Assembly: GCF_012843905.1 (NCBI RefSeq)
Contig: NZ_JABAGC010000003.1
Location: forward strand, 62,001 to 126,000
Length of the DNA: 64,000 nucleotides
Source: Clostridium sp. SM-530-WT-3G
Lineage (GTDB): Bacteria > Bacillota > Clostridia > Clostridiales > Clostridiaceae
Reading direction: 5' to 3'
The stretch's first letter is position 1. Each line of letters opens with the position of its first letter. Both the position numbers and the translations under genes were made by a program. The notes under the pieces were generated by a model. The model worked only from the letters and a program-made list of their open reading frames with translations, was not told the DNA's origin and ran no database searches. Shown one piece after another: positions 63,940 to 64,000 of this stretch.

Positions 63940-64000
63940 TTTATTAAATTAAGAATAGAATAATAATATTTAAGACTACAAGTATAATAAGCTTGTGGTC

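Overview
The window is AT-rich, densely packed chromosomal DNA with strong GGAGG-type ribosome sites, many intrinsic terminators, and frequent TTG and GTG starts. Gene families (DUF3867, 4HB and dCache chemoreceptors, short HisG with HisZ, ThiI without rhodanese, clostridial-type threonine and siroheme genes) point to an anaerobic, motile member of Clostridium sensu stricto. No rRNA, tRNA, CRISPR array or prophage was seen.

Layout. 1-5.5 kb: a lactonase running off the left edge, metA, two small minus-strand genes, a 630-base non-coding stretch holding a candidate structured RNA, and a siroheme-type sulfite/nitrite reductase. 5.8-14 kb: a broken chemoreceptor-like gene, then the tetrapyrrole cluster hemA-sirC-hemC-cobA/hemD-(DUF3784)-hemB-hemL, which makes aminolevulinate from Glu-tRNA and carries it to siroheme or corrinoid precursors. 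14-17 kb: an orphan polyamine-binding lipoprotein, DUF3867 and a GNAT acetyltransferase. 17.2-19.1 kb: a complete 1965-bp IS1595-family element with terminal inverted repeats, exact 8-bp target duplications and a nucleotidyltransferase passenger of the lincosamide-resistance type. It has split a small exported-protein gene. 19.7-25.5 kb: a truncated methyltransferase, an acyltransferase, a membrane-bound MutS-like ATPase, an esterase and an uncharacterised gene preceded by a structured intergenic segment. 25.8-28.6 kb: thrC-thrB-ACT regulator. 29-36.5 kb: a DUF3800-like protein, a small alarmone synthetase, two tandem duplicated chemoreceptors and a beta-hydroxyacid dehydrogenase.

36.7-40.8 kb: msrA, a cysteine desulfurase/ThiI pair for tRNA thiolation, and a YoaK-type membrane protein. 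41-49 kb: a histidine operon in the order hisZ-G-D-C-B-H-A-F-I-E, lacking only histidinol-phosphate phosphatase. 49.2-53 kb: two DegT-type sugar aminotransferases flanking a MerR-methyltransferase fusion, with a MerR-type 19-bp-spacer promoter before the second. 53-57.7 kb: an endo/exonuclease-family protein, a 3D-domain cell-wall protein, a DUF305-like secreted protein, a nitroreductase, a potassium-channel-like protein and an HMA-like protein lacking its cysteines. 58-64 kb: oppBCDF-A oligopeptide uptake.

Most of the window is biosynthetic housekeeping. The clearest non-routine features are the resistance-type transposable element with its disrupted target, the large dyad-bounded RNA candidate at 3.6 kb, the folded segment at 24.4 kb, the MerR-methyltransferase with its probable operator, and heptanucleotide repeat arrays between biosynthetic genes.
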